A DNA stretch of 64,000 nucleotides. Origin: Mytilus edulis (Eukaryota > Mollusca > Bivalvia > Mytilida > Mytilidae). Below, in pieces: positions 1 through 11,534 of the stretch. The stretch spans positions 70,496,502 through 70,560,501 of the forward strand of contig NC_092350.1 in the NCBI RefSeq assembly GCF_963676685.1. Reading direction: 5' to 3'. The stretch's first letter is position 1. Every line of letters begins with the position of its first letter. The notes under the pieces were generated by a model, which saw only the letters and a list, made by a program, of their open reading frames with translations, had not been told where the DNA came from and did no database searches. A program made the translations under genes and the position numbers.

Positions 1-999
1 TCTTTGCTTTCATTTTCCCATGCTGATTTGTTTTGTTTTGTTTTGCTTTTTTACGTAAAAGTTTGCATTTTTGTCTCGTTATCTTCTCTTTTTTGTAATT
101 CAAATAAATGCTTAGCCAAAACAAGCAATGAACGCATGAACCTATCAAGGAATATTGTAGAGTTTTTGACATATGGAAGTTTTATATGTTACTGATAGAA
201 ATTAATTGAACCTTTTGCTATTTTCTATATTTTTAACGTATAACTGACGCCACCTTCATGTTGTGCTTTAATTCAACAACAAGTTCTTTTGGTATTCGTT
301 TGACGTTTTTCCTTTGTATCTTATTATTTTCATAGTTGATAAAACAAATAAAATATAACTTTTATTGAATACACTATTACCTAAATAGGAAATCATATTT
401 AGATTATATTTTCTTTCTGTTGTTGTAAATAAGTAAACAGTAGGCTATCGGTGTTCGAAAGTCATAAATCGATTGAAAGAAAACAGATCCAGTTTACAAA
501 CTTAAACCGATGGAAACACAACAACTATAAGAGGGAAGCTAAGAAACAACAGGATCACTGAAGTACTAACATACATAGAAACGAAATATTTGATAACAAT
601 TGCCTTATTCTTGACTTGGTATGGAACATTTTAAGAAAATTTGAGTTGAACCTGGTTTAACGGGTAACTAACCCCCTTCTTTATGACACTGTTAAAAATA
701 TGGCTGAAATGACAAGAAATTGAGACAGAAATACATCACAAACACGCAATACCTAAATCCGCAATCATATATAGATAATATATTCTTTCTCTTGTGTTTA
801 TACCATACCATAATATACAACTATTTTTTTAAAGTTTTCTTTAAGCATCTGTATATCACATTGCAAAACGTGTGTTTAACTTCAATTGAAACAATATCTC
901 ACGATTTGTGTAAATGGCATTTGTATATTCAATAGAAAGTCTATGACAGCTATAATAACAATGATACGACAAAAGTCTCCTTAGACGATGATATTTAAT
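1..999. other. AT-rich flank without a recognisable gene
   Basis: This stretch lies downstream of the minus-strand TRIM-like gene. I see only short chance reading frames. A minus-strand AATAAA (TTTATT on the plus strand near 360) could serve as a distant polyadenylation signal for that gene, but nothing else supports it. Confidence 0.4.
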
Positions 1000-2703
1000 T
1001 TAGCCGTAAGAAATGTCATAAACATTTGAAAAGTTGGTTCCATTTGCTACTAACAGCTGTTTCCGTGCTTCGTCAAAGAAAAGAGTTGTTGGTCTATTAA
1101 GACCATCTTCTTTGGTCAGTATCTGTTTGCATTGTTTTCCATCAGGAGATATGACCACCACATTACACGTGTTCCTTCCAACAACAAAAACATTCCCTTT
1201 GTTGTCTATGGTTATTCCTTCGGGACCATCTAAAACTCTTGTCTCTTCGAACTCCCAAACTTGTGCTCCACTGTATGAGCAGCACATTACTTTTTGTTTA
1301 TCTGGATATGTGAAGAAAATGTTGTCAGCATGCGTTGACACGTATGATAACTGCGATGAGACTGTATTAGAGATTGTAGTGATATTGTAGTCTGAACAAG
1401 ATACAACATGAAGGTCCTTATCTGCCATACAACAGATTACAGATTTACCATCGTAAGTAATACCGTAAGGATCACCTGGTAAATCAATGAACTTTGTCAC
1501 TTTTTTCTTGATCAGATCAACAATACTGATACCTGGCTTTTTACTTGAATGTCTAGAAGATACAGCTACTGTAGTATCATCTAAGGACACTAGACTAAAC
1601 GCGCGGTATGGTTCTTTAAGTTGGATTGCATATTCAACTCCACTGTCGGCATTAACCACCTTAACTCTTCCATTTGTATCTTTGAAATCTGTAAACAGAA
1701 ATTCACCCTTTTTCGTAACGCAGCATCCAGTAGGGTACATACAGGTTTGGTCAACTTTTCGTTTGAAAACGAGTTTGATATTATTGATTGATACTACTTC
1801 TTTTGGAATCAACAATTGGGCTTGTCTTTCTTTCCTTCTATTTAAGTTTATTTCAGTAGAATTACTTTCCTTGACTACAATGGAACAAAATGTTTCAATC
1901 ATCAGAATATCCTGTATCTTATTATTGATTGCACTTTTTATGTTGATCTTATTGTGATTCTTCTTTTCAATACTGGACTGCAGATGCTTTTCATATTCCG
2001 TGGTCTTCGACTGAATTTCCCTCATACATAGGAAGGCTTGCAAAGTTGATGCGTTTTTCTTCGTGTTTTTGATTTCTGATTTCATCTGATTTATCCTCCT
2101 TGCTTCATCTTGAAGTGAAGACACAATCGACCGAACGGTTTCACAGCAATCAAATTCAATTTGGTTAAGTTCATTTATGAACTCTTCTTCAAGTTTATTA
2201 ACATGCTGGATTACCTGTTGTTTTAAGTGACAAACTTGTGCAGCTATTTTCGTCTTTTGATCTGTTATACTTTCCATATTAGATTCTCTGTCTTTACGGA
2301 TAAGATTGATATAGGTTAATAGGTCTTCAAGGTTCTGCTCCAGGTCAATAAAGGACTCTGAAGTTTTGATGTCTCTTACCCTATCATCAAGTGACGCTAT
2401 TTTCCCACATGCACCATGCTCCTTTGCACATTTGTTGCATATTGGAGTCTCGTGCTTAATACAGTAAAGTTGAAACATCTCATTGTGATAAACACAATCC
2501 TGCCTGATGTCGGTTACAACAGCTGGTAATAGTTGGTAATCAGAAATAGAAATAGTTTGGTGATTCCCTGTTGCCTTTGAAACATTATGATGTTCTCTAC
2601 AGCTAGAACATAATGGTTCCTCACACTGAATACACCAGTGAGTGGACGTCGAAGTTTGATGTCGAAGATCGCATACTGCACACACTGATGTACAAGAAGC
2701 CAT
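1000..2703 (-). CDS. RING-less TRIM-like protein with two B-boxes, coiled coil and NHL-like propeller
   Basis: The single open exon encodes 567 residues. I take the start at the ATG at 2703 (MASCTSV), because the frame further upstream reaches only a TTG and then stop. Residues 8-50 form a B-box1-type zinc site (C8, C11, C24, C27, C32, C35, H38, H39, H48). Residues 70-99 form B-box2 (C70, H73, C81, H84, C89, C92, H96, C99). Residues about 115-270 are charged and heptad-like, as in a TRIM coiled coil. The C-terminal 250 residues contain repeated propeller signatures such as GPEGITIDNKGNVFVVG and DPYGITYDGKSVICC. There is no RING domain, so E3 activity of its own is doubtful; such proteins may scaffold or pair with RING-bearing partners. 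Mussels carry hundreds of similar genes, often linked to immunity, and that role here is inference. An acceptor-like TTTTGATAG sits just upstream of the ATG, suggesting an intron in the 5' UTR. Confidence 0.9.
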   Translation of the reverse strand: MASCTSVCAVCDLRHQTSTSTHWCIQCEEPLCSSCREHHNVSKATGNHQTISISDYQLLPAVVTDIRQDCVYHNEMFQLYCIKHETPICNKCAKEHGACGKIASLDDRVRDIKTSESFIDLEQNLEDLLTYINLIRKDRESNMESITDQKTKIAAQVCHLKQQVIQHVNKLEEEFINELNQIEFDCCETVRSIVSSLQDEARRINQMKSEIKNTKKNASTLQAFLCMREIQSKTTEYEKHLQSSIEKKNHNKINIKSAINNKIQDILMIETFCSIVVKESNSTEINLNRRKERQAQLLIPKEVVSINNIKLVFKRKVDQTCMYPTGCCVTKKGEFLFTDFKDTNGRVKVVNADSGVEYAIQLKEPYRAFSLVSLDDTTVAVSSRHSSKKPGISIVDLIKKKVTKFIDLPGDPYGITYDGKSVICCMADKDLHVVSCSDYNITTISNTVSSQLSYVSTHADNIFFTYPDKQKVMCCSYSGAQVWEFEETRVLDGPEGITIDNKGNVFVVGRNTCNVVVISPDGKQCKQILTKEDGLNRPTTLFFDEARKQLLVANGTNFSNVYDISYG

Positions 2704-2721
2704 TGACGATGGTCCTATCAA

Positions 2722-3241
2722 AATAAGTTCAAAACTATGTTATAAATTTGTATTTGTGTCATATGTAAACTTTATTAATAAGATTTATACATTTTTTTAC
2801 AATTTTTTAATTGATTGTTCTATGGTTATAGCACTTCATAAGTTGTGTGCGTCAGACCCGTTTTTCTAAATCTACTTGCACCGGAAACGCTTAAACCCTA
2901 AACTATATGCATTATGTAATTATGTAACACGTCAAAATCTGTATTAATGTACACTTAAAAAATGGTGACTGATAATATTATGCAGTCAACTTCTAGAAAG
3001 CTCAATACTATATATATATAGCTAGTAACTGAAAATAACATTTAATAAATTCGGTGATTCCGGTGTGTTTGTCTGAATTTATCTACATTGGAAACGCTGA
3101 ATGTAAAATTAAAAGTTCTTACAAATTATTAACACTAATTACTCTAGTACAAAGATATATGACAAAAAGAGATCTAAAATAAAATATTCAATTCCAAATA
3201 ACGCCAAGTTTAAAGACTACTAGATTTAACAATTGTGGTTA
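2722..3241. other. Non-coding AT-rich stretch
   Basis: This is the 5' side of the TRIM-like gene. A 5' UTR exon and promoter could lie here or further right, but I cannot place either. A short (TA)n run sits near 3010. Confidence 0.3.
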
Positions 3242-3960
3242 TAACGATAGCAGAGGGACATTCAAACTCATAGATTGAAAGAAAACTGACAACGACATAG
3301 CTGAAAAAAGGAAAGTTAAACAATATTTAACTAAACAAAAGATAGAACACTACAGACTAAGCAAAACGTACCCTACAAAAAAACTGGGTAAGTAAGTAAG
3401 TAAGAAAATTTTATTTAGAGTCGGCATATATATACATAATAACAGAGAAAACATGAGCTCTGGTGAACTCTTTAACCGACTATCGCATAAAAAAATCTTG
3501 CAGCATCATGCAAATACTACCAAGCAAAACTGAAAAAAAACATGCAATATAATGAAAGCAACTATTTGATTTGTGAGCCTCCAGAGTCAAAGTTCATGTG
3601 GCAAGTGCCTCTACTTGAAGACCATAAAATATTACAGACTAAAAGCATAAAAACAATAAATAAATAAATATAAGCACTAGCTGATCTCAAGTGCTCCAGG
3701 AGTGTAGACAGATCCTACTCCACATGTGGTATCCGTCGTGTCAATCATGTTATTACAATCAGTTAGTAACAAGTATAATTCGGTAGGTCAAACCCGTGAA
3801 AAGGGGACAATATTGTAGTTACGATATTAGGAACGTATCCGTTATCATCTGCAAAACAGATATTTCATAACCATCATCAAGAAATAACAATTTTACATTA
3901 TCGTAACTACAACCCTGTCCTCTTTCCCTCGACATTCCGTATTAGACTTTGTACAGGATT
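3242..3960 (-). repeat. Retroelement 3'-region fragment (copy 3), interrupted by a LINE tail
   Basis: Two blocks, about 3242-3395 and 3690-3960, match the order and wording of the 3' region seen in the copies at 9895-10250 and 32990-33300, for example the ATCCTACTCCACATGTGG block and the following AATTCGGTAGGTCAAACCCG block. The blocks are separated by an unrelated stretch that begins with (GTAA)n and is the reverse complement of a LINE 3' end. The copy is old and carries no open frame. Confidence 0.7.
3390..3680 (-). mobile_element. LINE 3'-end fragment inserted in another retroelement
   Basis: Read on the minus strand, this ends with a hairpin-like GAGTTCACCAGAGCTCATG block, then TTATTATGTATATATGCCGA and a (TTAC)n tail. 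The same 3' end occurs on the plus strand at 35380-35463. The short direct repeats at the junctions (ACTGG and ACTAG) are a weak candidate target duplication. It is a 5'-truncated, dead insertion. Confidence 0.65.
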
Positions 3961-4469
3961 AGTACTAATATTACCAACACGCCTAATCAACACGTGAATT
4001 AAACCGGTTTACCGTTCCTGGGCATTTGAGATCACCACCGGTTTTTGCCGGTTCGTTTTGCTCAGTCCTTATTTTTCTATGTTATCATTTAGATCAGCTT
4101 TGAAAATTTAATAAACCAGGTCAAATGTATACTAGTATTTATAATCAGTAGGCGACATTTTCTGTTTCAAGGCTGAAATGTACAATTGTTTATTCTCGAG
4201 TGTTCTGAAACGTTCAATGAAATAAACAAACCAACATGTATATCATAAACTCATGATGCGTATTCGCTCTTATCATTATAAAAGAAGATAATAACATAAA
4301 CAGTGATAGAAATTGACATCACAAACCTTCAAAGTTTACCTGTGATCATGGTGATATCGATCACACACCTGTATTTTAAATATACTGAACATGTAAAGAA
4401 ACGCACTGGAATATTTAAAATCCATCGTTTAAGAAGCTGATTATGGCAAGCTGTTGTGAAATTTATTCC
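3961..4469. other. Non-coding stretch
   Basis: I find no gene or structured repeat here; base composition is as in the surroundings. Confidence 0.3.
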
Positions 4470-4760
4470 TTATTCATTAATACTAAAAAATCATTTATTA
4501 ATTTAAAAAATGATGTTTAAATATAATAAAATCATTTTTAATACTGATAAATTGATTTTTTAATATTAAAAAATCCTGTTTTTTTAATATTATAAATGAA
4601 TTTTTAATATTAAAAAAAATCATCTATTAATATTAAAAAAATATTTGTTTAATATTAAATATTCATTAAGATTTTTTAATATTAATAAATGATTTTTCAA
4701 TATTAAATAATATGCTAATTTTAATATTAAAAATCATTTTTTTAAATTAAAAAATCAACA
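4470..4760. repeat. AT-only repeat built on TTAATATTAAAAAATC
   Basis: About 290 bp consist of TTAATATTAA palindromes alternating with AAAAAATCATTT blocks in both orientations, with almost no G. It is a degenerate low-complexity tandem repeat able to form many alternative hairpins. No coding frame is present. Confidence 0.75.
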
Positions 4761-5039
4761 TCAATGTTACCTAAGCGTTTAAGATGAGGCAAACCAATCA
4801 TGATCTGCTAAACGTTCTAATGATGATTATTTGACAAGTCGGTCCGGAAAATTTTGGACCGACTATTTTAAGTCAACTCTGACCATCTTATATCGACCCA
4901 GACAAGTATTAAAAGAACTTTTAAACTATTTAATGATTATAAACCATTAAATATTAAATTTTGAATTAAACAATATCTTTAAAATGTTGCTGATTTTGAT
5001 AAAATAATTTCAAATTACAAATTTGATCCATGTGAATGG

Positions 5040-5190
5040 ACTCAATCCTACGATGCTCTTCAACTTTGTATTTATTTGGCTTTTTTAACTATTTTGATCT
5101 GAGCGTCACTGATGAGTCTTATGTAGACGAAACGCGCGTCTTGCGTATAAAATTATAATCCTGGTACTTTTGATAACTAATTAGAGACAA
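5040..5190 (+). mobile_element. Penelope-like-element remnant carrying a hammerhead ribozyme
   Basis: The conserved block from TTTGATCTGAGCGTCACTGA through AATCCTGGTACTTTTGATAA is one I recognise from bivalve DNA, where Penelope-like retroelements carry type I hammerhead ribozymes in their pseudo-LTRs. No reverse transcriptase frame is attached here, so this is a solitary fragment. The class assignment is from memory of the family. Confidence 0.6.
5109..5147 (+). ncRNA. Hammerhead ribozyme core (minimal, PLE type)
   Basis: The conserved core CTGATGA is at 5109-5115 and GAAA at 5129-5132. Stem II is GTCT (5116-5119) pairing with AGAC (5125-5128) around a 5-nt loop. Stem III is the very short CGC (5133-5135) with GCG (5143-5145) around a 7-nt loop. 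A5132 pairs with U5146, so cleavage would follow A5147 (a GUA site). Minimal stem III is typical of retroelement hammerheads. Stem I is poorly paired as far as I can see, so activity is uncertain. Confidence 0.75.
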
Positions 5191-6460
5191 AACATATAAG
5201 TATTGACCGACAACTGTTAGGTATGGCAAGCCGTTGTCGAATTTATTATACCACTGAATGTAAAATGTTTACTCTTCTGGCGATAGTCACGTGGTTGAAT
5301 ATTCTGTATTGCCCCTATCAGTGCTTTGAAAAGATCTATTCATATCAATATTAAAGTTTAGGAAAAATCAAAACGTAGTATCACATTTCATGTTTACCAC
5401 TGACTTAATTCCCAATCGATTTCTTTTCACTTGGGCCGACATAAGTTTTATTTGTCAAAGTATGTAAAATAATTTGGCTGGTTCACCAATTTTGACATTA
5501 AAGGCATCAAATCCTGTAAAACTAAAGATTTAAAAGTAAGCAATCAATCTGGAACTGTAGCCTTTAAAATGCTAAATTGTTTAATTGTTCAACTAATACA
5601 GAATCTTATACACTTGCATGCAGCTTATTGTGTCATTATTATGTCAAATATATCAATATAGAGAGAAATCCATTCAGGGAATATAACAGTTGGGCGATAC
5701 TGATGTCAATGGGTCATAATTTTCATTTTCATATTGGACATCTGACACCTTTTTTCTACGTAATACGAATATTACTTATACTTTATTAAACCAATCATCG
5801 CGCAGAAAGGGCATATGTTAATATAACAAAGGGACATAAGTAAGGATACAATAATGATAAGGTTGTGATAATACGAATTTAACTATAGCAGTTATTTTCT
5901 TAGGGTAAAACATTTAAAACAAATCAAAGCCGCAATGCTGCATTTTTCTTCATGTTCACATGAAAGAAGTCAAGCAAATCTGTATTCTGTCTCTAGATTC
6001 TATTAGTGGAAGATATTAGCAAGCAAAATCGAGGGAATTGTGCAAATGATGATACAAGCATGAAAATCACCACAAAGCATCATTGTTATATACGTTTTAA
6101 GAAATAACTGCTGGCCATTAAAAAAAAAATTCAAGATGGCCACGGCCATTTTCTAAAATGGCTGTTTTCTTCAGTTTGAAAATACTGATTTTTATGGAAA
6201 ACTTTTCTTTGTACTTCTTTTAGTAAAAACCAATTATCAGGTTTGGCGGCTACCTTCATTACATCACATATTTATTAAAAATGAATATTTGACATATCCA
6301 GTATTTGCGCATGCGCGAAAATGTTACAAAATTCGTTCAAAAACATTTGAACTATTTACTATATATTTAGTGTTTTGGATTTCTAATGATAGTATGAATT
6401 GGTTTAATAACATTTTTAAGGTTATGATACACATGTGTTTAACACTTTTGTGCATGTGCA
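5191..6460. other. Non-coding stretch with fragmentary repeats
   Basis: I see no gene. Near 6120-6180 there is a short self-complementary block around CAAGATGGCCACGGCCATTT, related to sequence near 9470-9510. The rest is AT-rich without clear structure. Confidence 0.3.
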
Positions 6461-6469
6461 AACTCAATA

Positions 6470-9010
6470 TAGACATCAAGAGCGATTTGTATGCACTACC
6501 AGGCAATTCTCAGGTATTCGATGGATAAGGCGAAAATGTGGTGAATCCCGAAGAAACATCTATTGTAACTGCACATCAGCCACTTTTGGAAATGCCTAAG
6601 CAAATTCACTGGGAATGGCCTGATTTTTACGGAAAAGATAAGTGTATCGTCATGTTTGGTAGATTGCACATTGAAATGACTTGTTATAAAACTCTGTGTG
6701 ATATATTGCGTGATAGGGGATGGAACTGTTGTCTTACTGAAGCCAATATTGCAACACCAAGAATGGCAGATTATTTTTATTTTTGTTCAAATGTACATAG
6801 GACTAGACAGGCGCATCAGACAACTGCATGTAACTGTTAATTTCGGATTATGAAAGCTAAACTCAGAATGTATAATTATGTCATGACTCTGTGACGTTCA
6901 ATGATTTAAAAGACTGGTGTATAGAGTCATATCGACCACAGTTTCATTCCTGGCGTTCAATTATAAATAAAGAACTTCTTCTGATTTTGGTATTATGCTC
7001 ATTTCTCGAGTGAGATTTCGTACTTTACAAACAGTCCATATAAAGCATAATAGCGTATTGTTTTAGGTCTTGATCGTGTAAATTATGCTCGATCATTACC
7101 GACCCATCTCCAAGATATCACTTCCCTTCCCGAACATCACCGACAGGTGGCAATGGAATTTAAAAATGATAATTTCACTGTACGTAAGACCAGCAAATTT
7201 CTATCTTATAACACAATTGATCAGGCACAAAAACAGAATAATGCAATTGTGAAGGGCGATGTTGGTGCCATAGGATTAACCGAAGATTCTATTTAGACAA
7301 ATAGATGGTAGCTAGACCAGGAGTCAGTATCCTAGAAGATGAATTTGAAAGATCTTGTGGTTTTGGGTCATTCGATAACAGTTGAACGACCTAATGAAGA
7401 CTCTACGAAAACACAAAAAGATGTCTTTAAACAGCTTTAAAGACTTTGTAAAGTGATGAACGAGTTTGGAAATTTATTTCTAGAAGAGTCGTCAGATTTG
7501 TAAAAAAATACTCCATTTAGGAAATTGTTGAACAGGTAAGATATGTAAATAAACTCCAAGATATTGGTCCAAACAATACGAAGATCTTTTGAAGCAAATG
7601 CAAAACGAAGGAGAACCTGCTTTTTATAATCAAATAAAAAATAACAACTTCTTATTTAGGCCGCAAAATGAAACTGGAAACGTCTTTGTCAAAAACAAAG
7701 CTAGAGAACCTTAAAAGTGATTGCGATATCTTTTCTAGACTTTTCATTTCTTATCACAGTAGGTAGTTTTACTTGGAATATTTCTTTATCCATAAAAACC
7801 AAACCCTCTTCCGTCTTTATCTCAGGATATTTCTTGAAATAGTGGTATTAAATCGCTGCAAATGGGTTTACTTGAAACATTCTGCGATTTTCTGATCCAA
7901 ATTCGGACGCATTTATCATTGGTGGGGCAGCAATGGTTAATTCCAGGTCACAAAGTTGGGCAAAAATATTTGATGATTATTCAAATGATGTCATACTGCC
8001 TTACACAAAATCTTACATCGATAAGTTTTCAAGAGTAGACATTGTATTTGATGTTTACTAAATGAATAATTTAAAGGCTGTAACAAGACAAAGGCAAGGT
8101 TTTTGTGCCAAAGGGAAAGGTGTTGGTTCTGGTAGAACACTAAGGGTTTGGAGCATTTTTCTCTGGAAGATGACAACGAAACGAAATTGTTCAAGTTTCT
8201 TGCTGACAAAAGTGCTTCTAGAGAGACTAATAAAAATGTGTATGTTACTCATGGTGAAAATATTCTTTGCAATTTCAATAAGGATACTTCCTATCTACCC
8301 CTTGTAATCATTAAGAAGCAGATACACGAATGTTTGTCCATGTTCGGCATGATTATGAAAAGTGTTGTAAAATGTAATTTTAGGTAGTACTGACACAGAT
8401 GTAATAGTATCAAGAATTACAGCAATCAAAAAACTAGGTAGAACACATTGTGGATAGGTTATGGAAGGAATAAAGACTTTTGATGGCTTCCTGTATGTGA
8501 CATATCAAATGCGTTTAGTCCTTGTGTAGCTGATCTTCCTTTCGTCCATGCATTCAGTGGATGTGACACTTTGTCGAATTGTCGTGGGAAAGGGGAGAGG
8601 TCAGCTTGGCTTACAATGGAAGGTTTTCCGATGTAAAGGATGATTTTTTTGGCTTAAGTGTGAAGCGAGGCACGATGTGAATTGTTTGCCAGGAAGCAGT
8701 GGTATTGTGATGCAATTCCGCCTACAAGAGGTTCTTTTCCAGAGCACATTAAAAGAGAAGTAAATCAAGGAGGAGTTGTTTGGGCGCAGTCTGATTCATG
8801 TATTCGACAGGTTCATGTACCAAGTCATGAACACTGGGGTTGGATGAAAGAAAGAATCAATGACAGTTGGAAACCGAAATGGACATCTGTGACTGCCATT
8901 GCAACCTCGTGTCAGGAAATTTTGAAATGCGGAGGCAAAAATCCAGCTGTGTTGGTAACTGTAAATGATACCGTTCTGGCCTTCCTTGTACGAGTTGTTG
9001 TATAGGCAAC
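6470..9010 (+). pseudogene. Decayed copy of a large multicopy invertebrate gene family (FGGLHIEM / LDHVNYARW / FSGCDT motifs)
   Basis: Pieces of one protein occur in order on this strand, in shifting frames with stops. They are PKQIHWEWPDFYGKDK then FGRLHIEM and ATPRMADYF (6590-6780); LKDWCIESYRPQFHSWR (6905-6960); LDRVNYARSLPTHLQDI with FTVRKTSKFLSYNTIDQAQ and AIVKGDVGAIGLTEDS (7070-7295); KLFKFLADKSA with VYVTHGEN (8170-8265); ADLPFVHAFSGCDTLSNCRG (8530-8590); and SWKPKWTSVT with CQEILKCGG (8860-8935). This order matches a very large uncharacterised protein family that I know from cnidarians and molluscs, usually over 1000 residues and ending in a Cys-rich tail. Its function is unknown and its copy number suggests mobile-element behaviour. 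At least six frameshifts or stops make this copy non-functional. The lack of introns fits a mobile or retrocopied origin. Confidence 0.75.
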
Positions 9011-9894
9011 TGTCAGATGATAATTATAAGATAAGCAACCTGTCTTTCTGACCAAACTAGGCATTTAAACTTAACAAAGAGTGTTATCACTTGTTAAGAT
9101 GATGGAAATTATAAAAATATTTTTTACGTATTTGCCTCCATTTTGGAACCGGAAATCACTATTTTTCTTCATCTATGTGTTGTTTTGTCGTACTTAGGAA
9201 CTGTTTTTAACGTTTTATCATAACTTACATTGGATTATACCTATAACACATCTTTCAAGGATTTACATCCCTTGTGAAATTGCTTGAAAGTATAAAAAAT
9301 GAAATTTTTTACTTTTTTGCCGGCATTTTGAACCCGGAAGTCACCTTTAGTTTCATTAATGTATTGTCTAGTCGTAATTTAGGAACTGTAATTTACTTTT
9401 TTTCAAATCTAACATTGGATTTTACATATAACACACCTTTCAAAGGATTAACGGATTATTGCCAATTTGTAATGACGCCATTTCCAAAATGTGTGGTGGC
9501 CATCTTGAAAAATTTATTTTTTTTTTGTGGCCAGCAGCGAATTTTTTATAAACCTTTATACCAAATTTCATGCTTGAATCACGATTTGCACAATTATGTC
9601 CATAATATCTACCACTATATAAATTATTACAATTTTTAAAGCGGAATCTAAAATAACTTGCCCTTGTTGTTGGAATGCTAGACATTCTATCAGAAAATGA
9701 ATTCCATCTTCAATTGAATATAAAGAACAAAATTTCAAATTATTTTATCTTTGTCAATCTTTCTATAACGACCTGCTCAATGGCTAATTTAATTTAAGAA
9801 CACTAATTCTCATTTGTGTGGGGTGCTTTCTAGTTTCGAAATTCTGCCAAACATTTAGATAAGTCTCTCTTTTGAAAATATCCTTGAATTTGAA
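9011..9894. repeat. Two divergent tandem copies of a ~190-bp unit, otherwise no gene
   Basis: The block around 9095-9270 (TTGCCTCCATTTTGGAACCG, later ACATTGGATTATACCTATAA) recurs in diverged form at 9285-9455 (TTGCCGGCATTTTGAACCCG, later ACATTGGATTTTACATATAA). The remaining sequence to 9890 shows no feature that I can name. Confidence 0.5.
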
Positions 9895-10640
9895 TTAAGT
9901 TTGTAAAAGAGGGACGAAAGATACCAAAGGGACAGTCAAACTCGTAAATCTAAAACAAACTGACAACGCCATGGCTAAAAATGAAAAAGACAAACAGAAA
10001 AACAATAGACCACATGACACAACATAGAAAACTAAAGAATAAACAACACGAACCTCACCAAAAACTAGGGGTGATCTCAGATGCTCCGGAAGGGTAAGCA
10101 GATCCTGCTCCACATGCGGCACCCGTCGTGTTGCTTATGTGATTACAAATCCGGTAAATAGTCTAATTCGGTAGGTCAAATTCATGAAAGGGAAGGGGAT
10201 TATAGTTACGACGTAAGGAACATATCCGATATCATTTGTGAAACGGTTATTCCATCAACCAACTCGTGATGGCGTCCGTAAAAATTTACGAAGGGATGAT
10301 TTCAACTTCACCATTTGGAACTCTTGGTTTAATAGCTTCCTTGTGAGCAGTAACCCTCTATCAAGAAAATCATGATAGGAAATGCAAGCACGGGAATATC
10401 GTATCAATTGGGAGATATATACCCCGTATGCAGGTGCTGCTGGAATGTTGCTACTTAGAAATGGAAAGTTCACAATTGGAAAGCCGAAATCATCTCTTTT
10501 GTCGTAAAGTTTTGTCTTCAACCGACCCTCATTGTCAATTTCTAGACGTAAGTCAAGATATAAAGCCGACTTAACTGTATCTGTGGTATCCTTTATCTCC
10601 AATTCGATGGGATAGATGCGATGTAATTTACCATTTTCAC
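9895..10640 (-). mobile_element. Retroelement 3' fragment with reverse-transcriptase C-terminal coding remnant (copy 1)
   Basis: Reading on the minus strand from about 10640, the frame runs through a palm-distal block (ALYLDLRLEIDNEGRLKTK), then FPIVNFPFLSSNIPAAP, YGVYISQLIRYSRAC and FLDRGLLLTRKLLNQ, and reaches KSSLRKF. This is the C-terminus of a reverse-transcriptase-containing protein family common in mussels and other marine invertebrates. An extra T relative to copy 2 (33289-33495) shifts the frame right after LRKF, so the copy is broken. Downstream lies the element's 3' region, which contains a short frame starting MPHVEQDLLTLPEHLRSP also present in copy 2. I could not assign the retroelement class. 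Confidence 0.7.
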
Positions 10641-10715
10641 TGTAGCATTCTGTATAAGATTAGCTTTCAATAAAAACCTCTTTAATCTATTAAATGAACG
10701 ATCCCGTGTGATTAA

Positions 10716-11510
10716 ATTAGAGGCTCCAAGGAGCCTGTGTCGCTCACGTGATATTTTTGTTTACAATTGATGAATGAAATAATGCAACCGTTATACTTTT
10801 GCTTTAGTTTCAGAGATATAAGCCAAAAACTGCATTTTACCCTTATGTTCTATTTTTAGCCATGTCGGCCATGTTGGTTGGCAGGCGGGGTCATCGGACA
10901 CATTTTTCAGTAGTTTCAGAGGAGAAGATTTTTGTAAAAGATTACAAAAATTTACGAAATTTAAAAAAAAAATTGACTTTAAAGGGCAATAACTCCTTAA
11001 GGGATCAATTCACAATTTTGGTCATTTGACTTATTTGTAGATCTCACTTTGCTGAACATCATTGCTATTACAGTTTATCTCTATCTATAATAATATCCAA
11101 GATAGTAACCAAAAACTGCAAGATTTCCTTAAAATTACCAATTCAGGGGCAGCAACCCAACAACGGGTTGTCTGATTCGTCTGAAAATTATAGCGCAGAT
11201 AGATCTTAACCTGATGAACATTTTAACCCCCAGGTCAGATTTGCTCTAAATGCTTTGGTTTCAGATATATAAGCCAAAAGCTGCATTTTACCCCTATGTT
11301 CTATTTTTAGCCATGTCGGCCATCTTGGTTGGCAGGCGGGGTCATCGGACACATATTATAAACTAGATACCCCAATGATGATTGTGGCCAAGTTTGGTTA
11401 ACTGAGGCCAAATAGTATCAGAGAAACGATTTTTGTAAAAATTAACAACGACGGACGCAAAGTGATGAGAAAAGCTCACTTGACCCTTTGGACCAGGTGA
11501 CCTAAAAAGA
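10716..11510. repeat. ~0.8 kb dispersed repeat with CTCACNTGA / TCACCTGG-type ends (copy A)
   Basis: The unit starts near GTCGCTCACGTGATATTTTT and ends near GGACCAGGTGACCTAAAAAG. It contains two internal copies of a block around TTCTATTTTTAGCCATGTCG followed by GTCATCGGACACAT. The same order is seen at 45446-46265. Both ends carry related CACCTGG sequence in opposite orientation, hinting at a non-autonomous DNA element. There is no coding capacity. Confidence 0.65.
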
Positions 11511-11534
11511 CAAAACATACAAGGCTAATAATGA

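Noticed and set aside
1034..1957. Plus-strand frames opposite the TRIM-like gene
   Set aside because: They are antisense shadows of the propeller and coiled-coil coding region.
8062..8387. Overlapping short frames on both strands as independent genes
   Set aside because: They are fragments of one decayed family member, with the real frame visible only in pieces (KLFKFLADKSA, VYVTHGEN).
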